Positions 50,406 through 58,585 of a stretch of 64,000 nt of DNA are shown here, one piece after another. The notes under the pieces are model-generated. The model ran no database searches. It saw only the letters and a program-made list of their open reading frames with translations, and was not told the DNA's origin. The stretch is taken from NCBI GenBank assembly GCA_937996795.1, contig CALKUH010000050.1, positions 17,088 to 81,087 on the forward strand, written 5' to 3'. A program made the position numbers and the translations under genes. The stretch is from an uncultured Verrucomicrobiota bacterium (GTDB taxonomy: Bacteria > Verrucomicrobiota > Kiritimatiellia > CAIVKH01). Position 1 is the first letter of the stretch, and the number at the start of each line of letters is the position of its first letter.

Positions 50406-52160
50406 CTACTGGCTGAGCACGGTGTATTCGCGGGTGGCGTCGTTGAAGTACACCTCCGCGAAGGACAGGTCGGCCCAGATGTCCGCGCCGTTGCTTTCCG
50501 CCACGCCGGTGAACGGGGGGGTCAGGGTCGGCGGGTTGTTGTCGCCCCAGTTGGCGGACCATCCGCCGTTGGCGGCGAACTTGAACTGGACGCGGCCGCC
50601 GGCGAAGAAGCCGGCGTACCACAGGTTGTTGTCCACCAGCCGCATCGGTGTGCCCGCCGGGTTCCAGCCGTTGAACGAGCCGGGCAGCGCCATGCTCGTG
50701 TGGTTGCGGCGGATCGGATTCGCCGCGAGCGGGCTGGTGCCGTTGCGGTACTCGTAGAAATTCCAAAATCCGTCGTTGTCGGGGTCGAGCCGCGCGTCAT
50801 TCTGATCATTCGGGTTCAGGCCGTAGCTGGTTTCCCACGCGTCGGGCATGCCGTCGGCGTCCGTGTCCTGGATCGTGACCTCGACCGAATACAGGCGCGT
50901 CTGCTCGTTGAACCGCACGCGCAGGTCGCCGTTCAGCGTGCCGTTGATGCGGATGTTGCCGCCGCCGGCCTCCGCGCCGCCCGAGGCGGGCACGTCGAAG
51001 TCGGACTGGTTGTTCTCGCCCCAGTTCGACGCCCACGCGTTGTTCGCCGCGAACTTGAATTGCAGGCCGGTGACGCCGCTCACCGTCGCGGTGTATTCCC
51101 ATGTGTAGTTCGCGACGAGCCGCATCGGCGCCGCCGCCGGGCTCCACGCGTTCAACGTGCCGGGCCAGTGCATCGACGCATACGCGCTGGCGAAGTTCGC
51201 GACGCGCGGGTTGGTGCCGTTCTGGTACTCCTGCAGGTTCGTGAAGCCGTCGCCGTCCGGGTCGAGCCCCGCGTCGGACGCATCGTTCGGATTGAGCCCG
51301 TTCGCCGTCTCCCACGCGTCGGGCATGCCGTCGCCATCCGTGTCCGCCGGCGGCACGAGCGAGATCGTGTACACGCGCGTCTGCTCGTTGAAGAGGAACC
51401 GGTACACGCCGTTCAGCGCGCCGTTCACCACGATGTCCGCGCTGCCGTTCTCGGCCGTGCCGAGGACCGGCAGATCGCGATCGGTCTGGTTCGCCTCGCC
51501 CCAGTTCACCGCCCAGCCGTCGTTCGCCGCGAACTTGAAGCGGAACGCGCCGCTCGTGATCCCGAGGCGGGCCTCCCACAGGTAGTCGTCAACGAGCCGC
51601 ATGTTGCGCGCGGCGGGGTTCCAGCTGTTCTGCACGCCCGCGACGGCGAGCTGCGCGTACGCGCTGCGCATCGGATCAACCACGCGCGGATTGCTGCCGC
51701 GCTGGTACTCGCGCAGGTTGCTGAACCCGTCGCCATCCGCGTCGAGCGCGGCGTCCGACGAGTCGTTCGGGTTGAGCGCGTATTCCACCTCCCACGCGTC
51801 GGGCATGCCGTCGCCGTCCGTGTCCACCGGCGGCACGAACTCCACGCGGTACGCCAGCGTGCGCTCGTGGAAGGTGAACCGGTACAGGCCGTTCAGCGTG
51901 CCGTTCACCACGATGTCCGCGCGCCCGGCCTCGGCGACCTGGTTTTCCACCGGCAGGTCGCGGTCAGCCTGGTTCGCCTCGCCCCAGTTCGACGCCCAGC
52001 CGTCGTTCGCGGCGAACTTGAAGCGGACGCCGGTCGCGTTGGCCAGCGGAAGCTCCGCCTGCCACAGGTGGTCGCCGACGAGCCGCATGTTGCGCGCCGC
52101 CGGGTTCCATCCGTTGAACGTCGCCGCCACGGCCATGCGCGCGTGGTCGGAGGCGTAGGT
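50406..52160 (-). repeat. Four in-gene module repeats (sandwich plus TSP3 linker)
   Basis: The 3' half of the metzincin gene encodes four copies of an about 100-residue sandwich; the first three are each followed by an about 50-residue calcium-binding linker (DTDGDGMPDAWE... LNPNDASDAGLDPDGDGF pattern). Copies 1 to 3 are nearly full-length; copy 4 ends the protein. Conserved words such as FKFAAN and NWGE recur in every copy, and some DNA stretches are nearly identical, so recombination between copies is possible. Confidence 0.85.
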
Positions 52161-53675
52161 CAGCTCCGTGCCGAGCCGGCCGTTGATGAAATAGTAGCCC
52201 TGGCATCCATAGTCCGAGTAGCCGCTCGGCGTCGCCGCCATCGGCTGGCCCACGCCCACGCCGCTGATCTGCAGGTAGTAGAGCCCCGCCGGGACCTGCG
52301 CGCGGATGCGCGCGCCGAGCTGGTCCGCCGGATTGCTCACCGCCACCACGATCCAGTTCGCGTCGAGCAGGCGGACCTCCAGGTCGAGGTTGCCGCCGAG
52401 CTTCGTGGTCGACACGTCGTTCGTGTGCTGGAAGGCGGAGATCGTCAGGTCGATGCCGCCCGACGGCGCGTAGACGTGGAAAAAGTCGACATCGTTGTAC
52501 CCGTAGTAGCCGAGGATGCCGCGGTTCACGAAGTTCTGGCTGTTCGGCTCGGCGATCCAGTCCACGCTTACGACCTCGTTGCTGCCGGTCAGGATCAGCG
52601 GACGCGAGGTGCCGAGGGTCGGCGCGCCGAGGTCCTCATCCGCCCGCGCGCCGAGCCGCTGCAGCATGATGGACAGGTCGTCCTCCGGGTTGTTCGCGTG
52701 GTAGTAGTCGCCGCGGCTCCATTGCGACACGTTGCCGCCGTAGCTCGCGCCCATGATCGGCGCCCAGAAACCGGTGTCCGCGTTGTGCCCCCAGTAGTAC
52801 GCGTCGCCATCCGTCGTCCCGTCGTGGCTCAGGCCGAGGTTGTGGCCGAGTTCGTGCGAAACGACCTCGGCGATGGAGAAGCCGTGCCAGCCCGCGTTGT
52901 CGAAATAGACCCAGGCGGGCGTGAAGTGCGCGAACTCGCTCCAGCCGAAGACGCCGACGAAGGCGACGCCGCCGGACGTGGCGCCCCACGGATTGTATTT
53001 GCCCGTCGCGTCCGTCGTCCGTGTGATCAGCGCCACCGCGGTGTGCGGCGTCATCACCGCCGGCCGCTCCGTCGTCACATTCACGTCAAACGCCGCGAAA
53101 TCCTCCGCCACGCGCATCCAGCAGCTCTTGATCGCCGCCTGTTCCTCCGCGCTGAACGAGGCGAAATCCTCATCGAGCGAATACGCGACCGCGTAATAGA
53201 TGTCCGTCGCGCCGTTGTTCCATGCCGTGTTCGCAACCGTTTCGCCGTTGAAATCGAGATAGAGCACGTTCGTCGCGCCCGGCTTGCTGTGGAAATGCAG
53301 CGACGCGGGGAACGGTTCGACCGGGAGCCCCGCGCCGGCAGGCGCCGCCGCCGCGCCGGAGGCGAACGCGGAAGGCGTCGGCACCGCCTCGCACACATAG
53401 AACACCTCGCCCTTCGCCGTCGCCCGCAGGTGTTTCACATCCTGCGCCGGGAACGAGAACGATTGCAGCCACCGCAACGCCCGCCCGCGCGCCGCCGCCG
53501 GCAGTTGCTCCAGATTCTTGCGGAATGCGCTGCCCGCCGGCAACTGCTCCATCACCACCGGCTTGCCGCCACCCAATACCTCCGGCCCGTGATCATGCCC
53601 CGGCCCCGCCCACCCCGCCGTAAGTCCCACGAACCCCAACACACCCGCCCACATCCCCATTTTGATGCGCTTCAT
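50406..53675 (-). CDS. Secreted metzincin-type peptidase with four carbohydrate-binding-like/TSP3 repeats
   Basis: A 1,089-residue exported protein. Signal peptide about 1-23; propeptide-like region to about 130. The peptidase domain (about 135-400) has the zinc motif HELGHNLGLSHD (His274, Glu275, His278, His284) and the Met-turn IMGASYGG (Met308), typical of metzincins. A pre-peptidase C-terminal-like sandwich follows (about 440-520). From about residue 505 there are four repeats of a module with NPAARNMRLV and RFKFAANDGWA-x-NWGE, separated by three DTDGDGMPDAWE calcium-type linkers. The modules resemble starch-binding sandwiches (SusE/CBM-like). The start at 53675 has GGGGAT upstream and gives the signal peptide. 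A LacI-type operator and an AT-rich promoter region lie 75 bases upstream. Confidence 0.87.
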   Translation of the reverse strand: MKRIKMGMWAGVLGFVGLTAGWAGPGHDHGPEVLGGGKPVVMEQLPAGSAFRKNLEQLPAAARGRALRWLQSFSFPAQDVKHLRATAKGEVFYVCEAVPTPSAFASGAAAAPAGAGLPVEPFPASLHFHSKPGATNVLYLDFNGETVANTAWNNGATDIYYAVAYSLDEDFASFSAEEQAAIKSCWMRVAEDFAAFDVNVTTERPAVMTPHTAVALITRTTDATGKYNPWGATSGGVAFVGVFGWSEFAHFTPAWVYFDNAGWHGFSIAEVVSHELGHNLGLSHDGTTDGDAYYWGHNADTGFWAPIMGASYGGNVSQWSRGDYYHANNPEDDLSIMLQRLGARADEDLGAPTLGTSRPLILTGSNEVVSVDWIAEPNSQNFVNRGILGYYGYNDVDFFHVYAPSGGIDLTISAFQHTNDVSTTKLGGNLDLEVRLLDANWIVVAVSNPADQLGARIRAQVPAGLYYLQISGVGVGQPMAATPSGYSDYGCQGYYFINGRLGTELTYASDHARMAVAATFNGWNPAARNMRLVGDHLWQAELPLANATGVRFKFAANDGWASNWGEANQADRDLPVENQVAEAGRADIVVNGTLNGLYRFTFHERTLAYRVEFVPPVDTDGDGMPDAWEVEYALNPNDSSDAALDADGDGFSNLREYQRGSNPRVVDPMRSAYAQLAVAGVQNSWNPAARNMRLVDDYLWEARLGITSGAFRFKFAANDGWAVNWGEANQTDRDLPVLGTAENGSADIVVNGALNGVYRFLFNEQTRVYTISLVPPADTDGDGMPDAWETANGLNPNDASDAGLDPDGDGFTNLQEYQNGTNPRVANFASAYASMHWPGTLNAWSPAAAPMRLVANYTWEYTATVSGVTGLQFKFAANNAWASNWGENNQSDFDVPASGGAEAGGGNIRINGTLNGDLRVRFNEQTRLYSVEVTIQDTDADGMPDAWETSYGLNPNDQNDARLDPDNDGFWNFYEYRNGTSPLAANPIRRNHTSMALPGSFNGWNPAGTPMRLVDNNLWYAGFFAGGRVQFKFAANGGWSANWGDNNPPTLTPPFTGVAESNGADIWADLSFAEVYFNDATREYTVLSQ

Positions 53676-53977
53676 GTGATCCCCACTTCTTGTGTTCCAA
53701 ATCGGCTGAACCGATTCAGGTTGCAGGCAAAATAGGGTGTTCATTTTATTTGGTAAAGCGTTTTATCAAGATTTTAGTAAAATCGCATAAGTATTTGCTA
53801 AATAGATAATAACACGAAAATGTATCCCCTATTACCCTTGATGCCGCACGGCGAACGCGGGTAAGGGGTGACGTGCATGGACAGGGGTGTGTGGACTAGA
53901 AAGTTAGCAGGCACTCCGAATTTCGCCTAGATCCAGCCCGGCTCTGCGGATTAATAGGACAAGGGGGGTGTTCAGCT
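53676..53977. promoter_or_regulatory. AT-rich control region of the metzincin gene with LacI-type operator
   Basis: This 302-base gap contains no gene. TTGGTAAAGCGTTTTATCAA at 53750-53769 is an imperfect 20-base palindrome with central CG and 16 symmetric positions, like LacI/CytR/CcpA operators. Directly beside it GATTTTAGTAAAATC (53770-53784) is a perfect palindrome around one base. On the minus strand TTGATA (53769-53764) and TAAAAT (53748-53743) could be -35 and -10 elements, but the spacer is only 15 bases. From about 53,810 to 53,977 the sequence is mixed, with CCTTGATGCC and GGGTAAGGGG pieces, and I see nothing further in it. Confidence 0.5.
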
Positions 53978-55018
53978 TCAGGGATTCTGGCCTGAAATAC
54001 GCAGTACATTCGACACCACGCGGTTTGTCGCAATATCTCCGGATTCGATATTCAGGCGCGCCGCCAAAGATCCTGCAATCTCAACAGGCTGATAAACGAG
54101 GACAAGACCTACATCCACAGTCTTGCGGCCATCAGCCGGAGCCACGTCAAACGCCCAAGTTCCGCCCTCGGCACGCAATACGAACACTCTTGGAGATTCA
54201 AGAATTTCTGGCCAGTCTTTTCGGTTCGGCGTCTCGATGTCGAGAACGCAACTCTCGCGCAACACGATTTCACCGCCCGGAGGCAGAAGCGGATAACTGT
54301 CTGCGCGAGGCTCGTAATCAATAAACCGATCAAGTGGCAGCACATAATCCCCGGCCATCGAATAAGCATGCAAATACTTTGCCAGAAACACGTCCGTTGA
54401 CGCCACACGAGTGGCCGTGCCAGCCTCATTCCGAATCAGAACTTTAAGGTCAAAGGGCCGACCCAATTGCACGTTGGTTGTTGCGATTGAGAGATCAAGG
54501 CGAATTGGGCCTTCAGTGCTGGGCGACGCCGGGATAGCCGGCGATCTCGCGCCAAGCATTCGGAGCCCTTGGCGACAGGCTCGGACTACATGTGCGAGTG
54601 ACGATGACTCGGCTTTTTCTTTGAGATACGGAATGGCCCGTTCATCGCCGATCAGGCCCAATGCCAGCGCGAAATAACGATTGTCATTTCGTAACAGCTC
54701 GCTGCCGATTACATGCACCGACTCCTGATCGCGAGAGACTGCAATGCTTGTTAGTGCGTAGAACCATGCATCACCCCGATCTGTATGTTTCAGCAAGGAA
54801 TGAAGCATCTCTCGATCCGCAGGCGAGATATCTCTCGCGCTCTTGGCGACAGCCCACTTGTGGGCGTGTGTCAAATTCTTGCTTTCGAAGACCATCTTGC
54901 GGTCCTGCCCCATAATTTCTTTGGGCTGATCCGCCACCCACGGCGCACCAGCGATAACAAGTCTTGATGGGGCGGAATAAATGATGCCGAGCACGAGCAA
55001 TAAGGTTAGGCGGTTCAT
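53978..55018 (-). CDS. Secreted protein with HEAT-like repeat region
   Basis: A 346-residue exported protein. The start at 55018 (MNRLTLLLVLGII) is supported by GGAGG seven bases upstream; the signal peptide ends near VIAGA. Residues about 60-165 form HEAT/TPR-like helices (DREMLHSLLKHTDRGDAWFYA, NDNRYFALALGLIGDERAIPYL, SLAHVVRACRQGLRMLG). The second half is beta-rich (LDLSIATTNVQLGRPFDLKVLI, GGEIVLRESCVLDIETP), like an immunoglobulin-type or intracellular-proteinase-inhibitor-like sandwich. It follows the 1,038-residue zincin gene by 14 bases and has the same low GC, so it may be that protein's partner or inhibitor (inference). No family is recognised. Confidence 0.68.
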   Translation of the reverse strand: MNRLTLLLVLGIIYSAPSRLVIAGAPWVADQPKEIMGQDRKMVFESKNLTHAHKWAVAKSARDISPADREMLHSLLKHTDRGDAWFYALTSIAVSRDQESVHVIGSELLRNDNRYFALALGLIGDERAIPYLKEKAESSSLAHVVRACRQGLRMLGARSPAIPASPSTEGPIRLDLSIATTNVQLGRPFDLKVLIRNEAGTATRVASTDVFLAKYLHAYSMAGDYVLPLDRFIDYEPRADSYPLLPPGGEIVLRESCVLDIETPNRKDWPEILESPRVFVLRAEGGTWAFDVAPADGRKTVDVGLVLVYQPVEIAGSLAARLNIESGDIATNRVVSNVLRISGQNP

Positions 55019-55032
55019 GATCATTCCTCCGA

Positions 55033-58000
55033 TTAGTAATCCGTAGTTCCGTCTGTCCACTGCTTGCCGGGGTTGGCCCAATCCTTGGTTTCGTCAGAGA
55101 CGAAGCCGGGCTCTTCCTGGCGACAAAGAAATTCCTGATCGCCGTAGCTGGCATACGAAGAATCAATTGTCGAAGCTAGGTTGTAGGTGTCTGGATCGTT
55201 TATGGCGAAATAGTATGGCGCAATCCCTTCCTCTGAATCCGGCACATCGTCGCCATCCGTGTCCGGGAGTGTGGACCAGTTGTCGCTTACCCACTTGTGC
55301 TTTTTCTCGTGAATCACCGTGCCGGCAACCGCGTCGATTCCCTCGGCATCGATGCCAATATTGAATGAGAGGTTTGTATTCGTCTTGTGCTGTACGGCGG
55401 TAGTTGTTTTTGCCTCGGGAGCCGAACCGTAGATGTATAGCGTATCTGTGGTGGGATCGTATCGACCCCGAATGCTGGAGTGCGTACCGGCATATACAAA
55501 GTCATCCAAACCACCGCCAACGGCACCTTGCTGCCAATAGAAGTACCAGTTGGGCGTCGTTCCAGTTCCGGTGCCGGGATGATTCTTCGCATCACGATCG
55601 AAGAATATCTTTGTCTTGCCGGCAAACACGCCATTCAATCCATCAATAGTGGCGGTTACCTTCTTTTCTCCGAAGGAGGCGTTGTTCGCGGGCAAGGCCG
55701 TGAAAACGGCCTTTTCGCGCCAGTCGTAGAAGCTCGCGTCATAAACACCCACGCCGGGCCCCGCCCCGCCGTTCTCCCACGAGCGCGTTGATCCGGTGAC
55801 GGCCTCAATCGACCAACGAATTCTGCCCTGAAAATGGGCCCGAACTTCTGGAGTGTTGGGCACTACCCCGATGATGCATGTGACCTTGCACACTCCGGTT
55901 GCCACCCCATCAAACTCCTCGTGGAAATACCTCGACATGGATTTTTCATCAGGGCGGGTCATCTCGATCCCAATGACGACCGGCGCAATTTGGCCATCCG
56001 AGGTCGGGGGCGCGATCAAGTAATTGGTGGTGTATAAGTACTGCATTGCGCCGGTGCCCCGCACAACCGCGGATCGCGTTGCCAACACTTGGCTTGTTCC
56101 TCCGCCTTCCGGCGTAAAAATCTCCATCCATCGGATTCGATAAACCGCCGCCGTCGCATCCAGCACTTTCAGGCGATATTGTAGCTTCCGCAGCGCGATG
56201 TTCGTTTCATTCGCGCTCAAATCGCGCGACGCATAAACCTCGACCGGGTTGGTGGACACCGCGTACCCAGGCATGGAGACCTGTCGCTGCTGGCCCCACG
56301 AAAGATTCGTCCAGACAGACCATTGATCCAAATTGCTGGCCGCATAGGACAACAGGCTGGCCGTTGTGTATTCGTTTTCGAGGCTGCGCGTCTGTAGCTG
56401 TTCGACTCGATAAGGCACACCCACATGCCAACCGGCGCAATCAAGAGTGACCCCGTTTGACGTGGCCGCGGAATCGTCCGAGAATTTGTACACACTGGTG
56501 TTTGTTATCAAGCATTGATCCCACCATGATTCGCAGGTCAACGCGATGCCGAAATCGACCCAATCCACCGTCGACACCTCATTGCTACACTGAAGTGGCT
56601 CGCTATTGGGCACCCGCGTGTGAACGTATAACGTTGTGCCGGTGAATATGCCTGATTGCGGATTGCAAACCTCGTGGGTCGTGTTCGAGATCGAAAGTTG
56701 AACCTGGGCGCACAGATCTATATCGCAGTAATCCCAGTCAAACTGGCGTTCAACAAGGTAGATTTTGGGTGGCGAGGAGACGTTGGTATACTCCGGGAAT
56801 CCGCATTTTATCTGGCTGAGATGGATGGATCTCGCATCAATGCTTGCGCCTGTCGCCGCGACGTCGACTACAGCGTTTGCCTGTTGTGGACTGCTCTGCG
56901 CCTGTAACTCTTCGGCATTGCTCAACCCGTCGCCGTCCGGGTCTCCGCTCGCGCCATCGGCTCCCGCGGAAGAAAGGGGGTTCAGCCCATTCTGAACCTC
57001 CCACCCGTCCGGCAGGCCGTCGCCGTCCGTGTCAGCGTTCTCCCGGTCTGTGTGGCTGATGAACAGTTCGTGGCCGTCGTTCAACCCGTCGCCGTCCGTA
57101 TCGACGTTCGACCCGAACCCGTAGAACCGGTGCGTCGGGTTCGTTTGCGCGTCGAGTCCCATCGGGCGCGTGTCCAGCCACACCGTACGCGTCGCTCCCG
57201 TCAGCAGCAGGTTGCTGTACGTCAGCGACCACACCCGCTCCAGGCCCAGGAAGCTGTTCGTGACGTCGATGTCGCAGTCGCTGATCGGGCAGTTTGTGCA
57301 AGCGGGCGGGTCGTTCGTTCCGGGGACCGGCGGGCTTCCTCCGCCGCTACCGCCCACGCTGTTCGTTATGGGGCAGTACCGCGCGTCGTAGCTGTACGCG
57401 CTCCACACCTGTCCGCTGTAGCTCTCCGTGTAGTCCAGACTCAACCGTAACCCGTTGGTCATGCGCGTCATGGCGCTGATCCATACGTCGTCTCCGCTCC
57501 CGGACATCATCATCATGAGCGGCGGTTCTTCTTCCTCAAACAGGCTTGCCGCTTCTTCTATCTGCTGCTTGGCGAAGAGGTAGTGCTCCACGTACGCCAA
57601 GGGCAGCAGCGTGACCCGTGCGTTCAAGCGGTACCTTGCCAGTTCAGGGATATAGTGGTGCGGGTACTGGCTTTGCCGGAACAGGGCTTCGTAGGGGATG
57701 GCGTAGCCTGATGGGGCGGGATCGGCATAAAGCACGTTCCCGTCACCGTCCCGCACGTCGATCGTGCCTTCGGCGGTTTCCTGCACGAATACGTCGTAGG
57801 TGGGCACGCTGTAGCGGAACACGGGCGTTGTGCCGAGCAGGTATTTGGCGAACTCTGACGGCAGGTCTTCGGAGTCCAAGTCGATGACCAGCACGTCAGG
57901 GGTGCCGGGTTGGTTCAGCACCTCAATACCGGGCGGGATCAATCGCTCGAAGTGGTCTTGCTGCTCTGCGAACCAGTTGAGCAGGTGGGCTGCGCTTGTG

Positions 58001-58149
58001 ACCCGGTTGCTCACCAGCGCGTCGTACGCCGTCGGGTCGATGGGTGGGGCCTTGTCTTTCTTCGCGGAGGCGAGGACGAGGAGGCCGACGAACACCAGCA
58101 CGAAGGCCGCCGTGAAACGGCGGAGCGGCGAGAGGAATATGCGACCCAC
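55033..58149 (-). CDS. Secreted (Met)4-family protein with C-terminal HEKKH zincin-like domain
   Basis: A 1,038-residue exported protein. GTG at 58149 is preferred to the ATG at 58203 because AGGAGG lies seven bases upstream of it and the anchor helix (FTAAFVLVFVGLLVLASA, about 12-29) follows. The N-terminal domain is shared with the 631-residue protein at 15071-16966: YSVPTY (113-118), YVEHYLFAK (187-194), four methionines (212-215) and MTNGL (230-234). Next come three DTDGDG calcium-type repeats (about 355-420), a long unassigned region, then a C-terminal domain with GTVIHEKKHKW (His947, Glu948, His951) and, further on, GDQEFLCRQEE. The HExxH motif plus a downstream acidic cluster suggests a zincin-type metallopeptidase; a third ligand cannot be fixed. 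Its HEAT-like neighbour follows by 14 bases. Confidence 0.72.
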   Translation of the reverse strand: MGRIFLSPLRRFTAAFVLVFVGLLVLASAKKDKAPPIDPTAYDALVSNRVTSAAHLLNWFAEQQDHFERLIPPGIEVLNQPGTPDVLVIDLDSEDLPSEFAKYLLGTTPVFRYSVPTYDVFVQETAEGTIDVRDGDGNVLYADPAPSGYAIPYEALFRQSQYPHHYIPELARYRLNARVTLLPLAYVEHYLFAKQQIEEAASLFEEEEPPLMMMMSGSGDDVWISAMTRMTNGLRLSLDYTESYSGQVWSAYSYDARYCPITNSVGGSGGGSPPVPGTNDPPACTNCPISDCDIDVTNSFLGLERVWSLTYSNLLLTGATRTVWLDTRPMGLDAQTNPTHRFYGFGSNVDTDGDGLNDGHELFISHTDRENADTDGDGLPDGWEVQNGLNPLSSAGADGASGDPDGDGLSNAEELQAQSSPQQANAVVDVAATGASIDARSIHLSQIKCGFPEYTNVSSPPKIYLVERQFDWDYCDIDLCAQVQLSISNTTHEVCNPQSGIFTGTTLYVHTRVPNSEPLQCSNEVSTVDWVDFGIALTCESWWDQCLITNTSVYKFSDDSAATSNGVTLDCAGWHVGVPYRVEQLQTRSLENEYTTASLLSYAASNLDQWSVWTNLSWGQQRQVSMPGYAVSTNPVEVYASRDLSANETNIALRKLQYRLKVLDATAAVYRIRWMEIFTPEGGGTSQVLATRSAVVRGTGAMQYLYTTNYLIAPPTSDGQIAPVVIGIEMTRPDEKSMSRYFHEEFDGVATGVCKVTCIIGVVPNTPEVRAHFQGRIRWSIEAVTGSTRSWENGGAGPGVGVYDASFYDWREKAVFTALPANNASFGEKKVTATIDGLNGVFAGKTKIFFDRDAKNHPGTGTGTTPNWYFYWQQGAVGGGLDDFVYAGTHSSIRGRYDPTTDTLYIYGSAPEAKTTTAVQHKTNTNLSFNIGIDAEGIDAVAGTVIHEKKHKWVSDNWSTLPDTDGDDVPDSEEGIAPYYFAINDPDTYNLASTIDSSYASYGDQEFLCRQEEPGFVSDETKDWANPGKQWTDGTTDY

Positions 58150-58585
58150 GGAAGACCTCCTTTGATCGCCTCGAAAAAGCAGAGGCGCGGACTCCAAGCT
58201 CATGCCTCACCTGAGGGACCGCGAAGCCCCGTCGAAGAAACACAAGACAGGGAGCCGCGCCCGGATGGGCGCGGTTCCGCTTGTCTCGTTTCTTCGACCA
58301 AAAGTTCGCGGTTTTCAGGTGAAACGATACTGCGCAAAGCGCAATAAACTAAACGTCAAAAGAGCAGCGACCGTCTGAAGTCGCACAGCCAAAAACTGAT
58401 GATCGACTCTATGCCACGGCGGGGGCCGATTCACAAGCAAGAATTTCGGCCGTGATGGGCGCGTGTGGCGGCGTCGCTGTAGCGGCTCGCGCGACGCATT
58501 AGAAATGCGTTCGGCGAAGTTCCCCCATTGCGTGGAACGCGTCCACCCCCTACCCTGCAGGCAATCCACCACCGACGGGGGTCAA
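58150..58585. other. Gene-free region holding the leader hairpin and divergent starts
   Basis: No gene is supported between the GTG at 58149 and the ATG at 58586. It contains the 115-base nested inverted repeat (58208-58322), a small TGCGC-AAA-GCGCA palindrome at 58332-58344, and a CGCCTC/GAGGCG mini-hairpin between the leader and the AGGAGG site. The part from about 58,350 to 58,585 has no recognisable signal apart from a GGGGG stretch before the next gene. Confidence 0.6.
58208..58322 (-). ncRNA. Nested 115-base hairpin, candidate structured leader RNA
   Basis: Four stacked helices can form around one axis: 58208-58214 with 58316-58322 (CACCTGA/TCAGGTG, 7 pairs); 58218-58225 with 58306-58313 (ACCGCGAA/TTCGCGGT, 8 pairs); 58231-58241 with 58288-58298 (GTCGAAGAAAC/GTTTCTTCGAC, 11 pairs); 58255-58262 with 58267-58274 (CCGCGCCC/GGGCGCGG, 8 pairs, GGAT loop). 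All 34 pairs are Watson-Crick. It ends five bases before the alternative ATG and about 46 bases before the AGGAGG site of the zincin gene. It could be a cis-regulatory RNA, a transcript-protecting hairpin, or the end of a mobile element. Confidence 0.6.

Noticed and set aside
50403..53735. A 1,110-residue open frame on the plus strand
   Set aside because: Antisense to the metzincin; its apparent repeats only mirror the repeats of the real gene.
58208..58322. Nested hairpin considered as a rho-independent terminator
   Set aside because: No T-run follows on either strand and the structure is much longer than a terminator; it also lies before, not after, a gene.
58208..58322. Nested hairpin considered as an integron attC site
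   Set aside because: The outer arms lack the RYYYAAC/GTTRRRY core pair and no integrase or cassette array is near.
58332..58344. TGCGC-AAA-GCGCA palindrome as an operator
   Set aside because: Five-base arms in GC-rich DNA are common by chance; only noted within the gene-free region.
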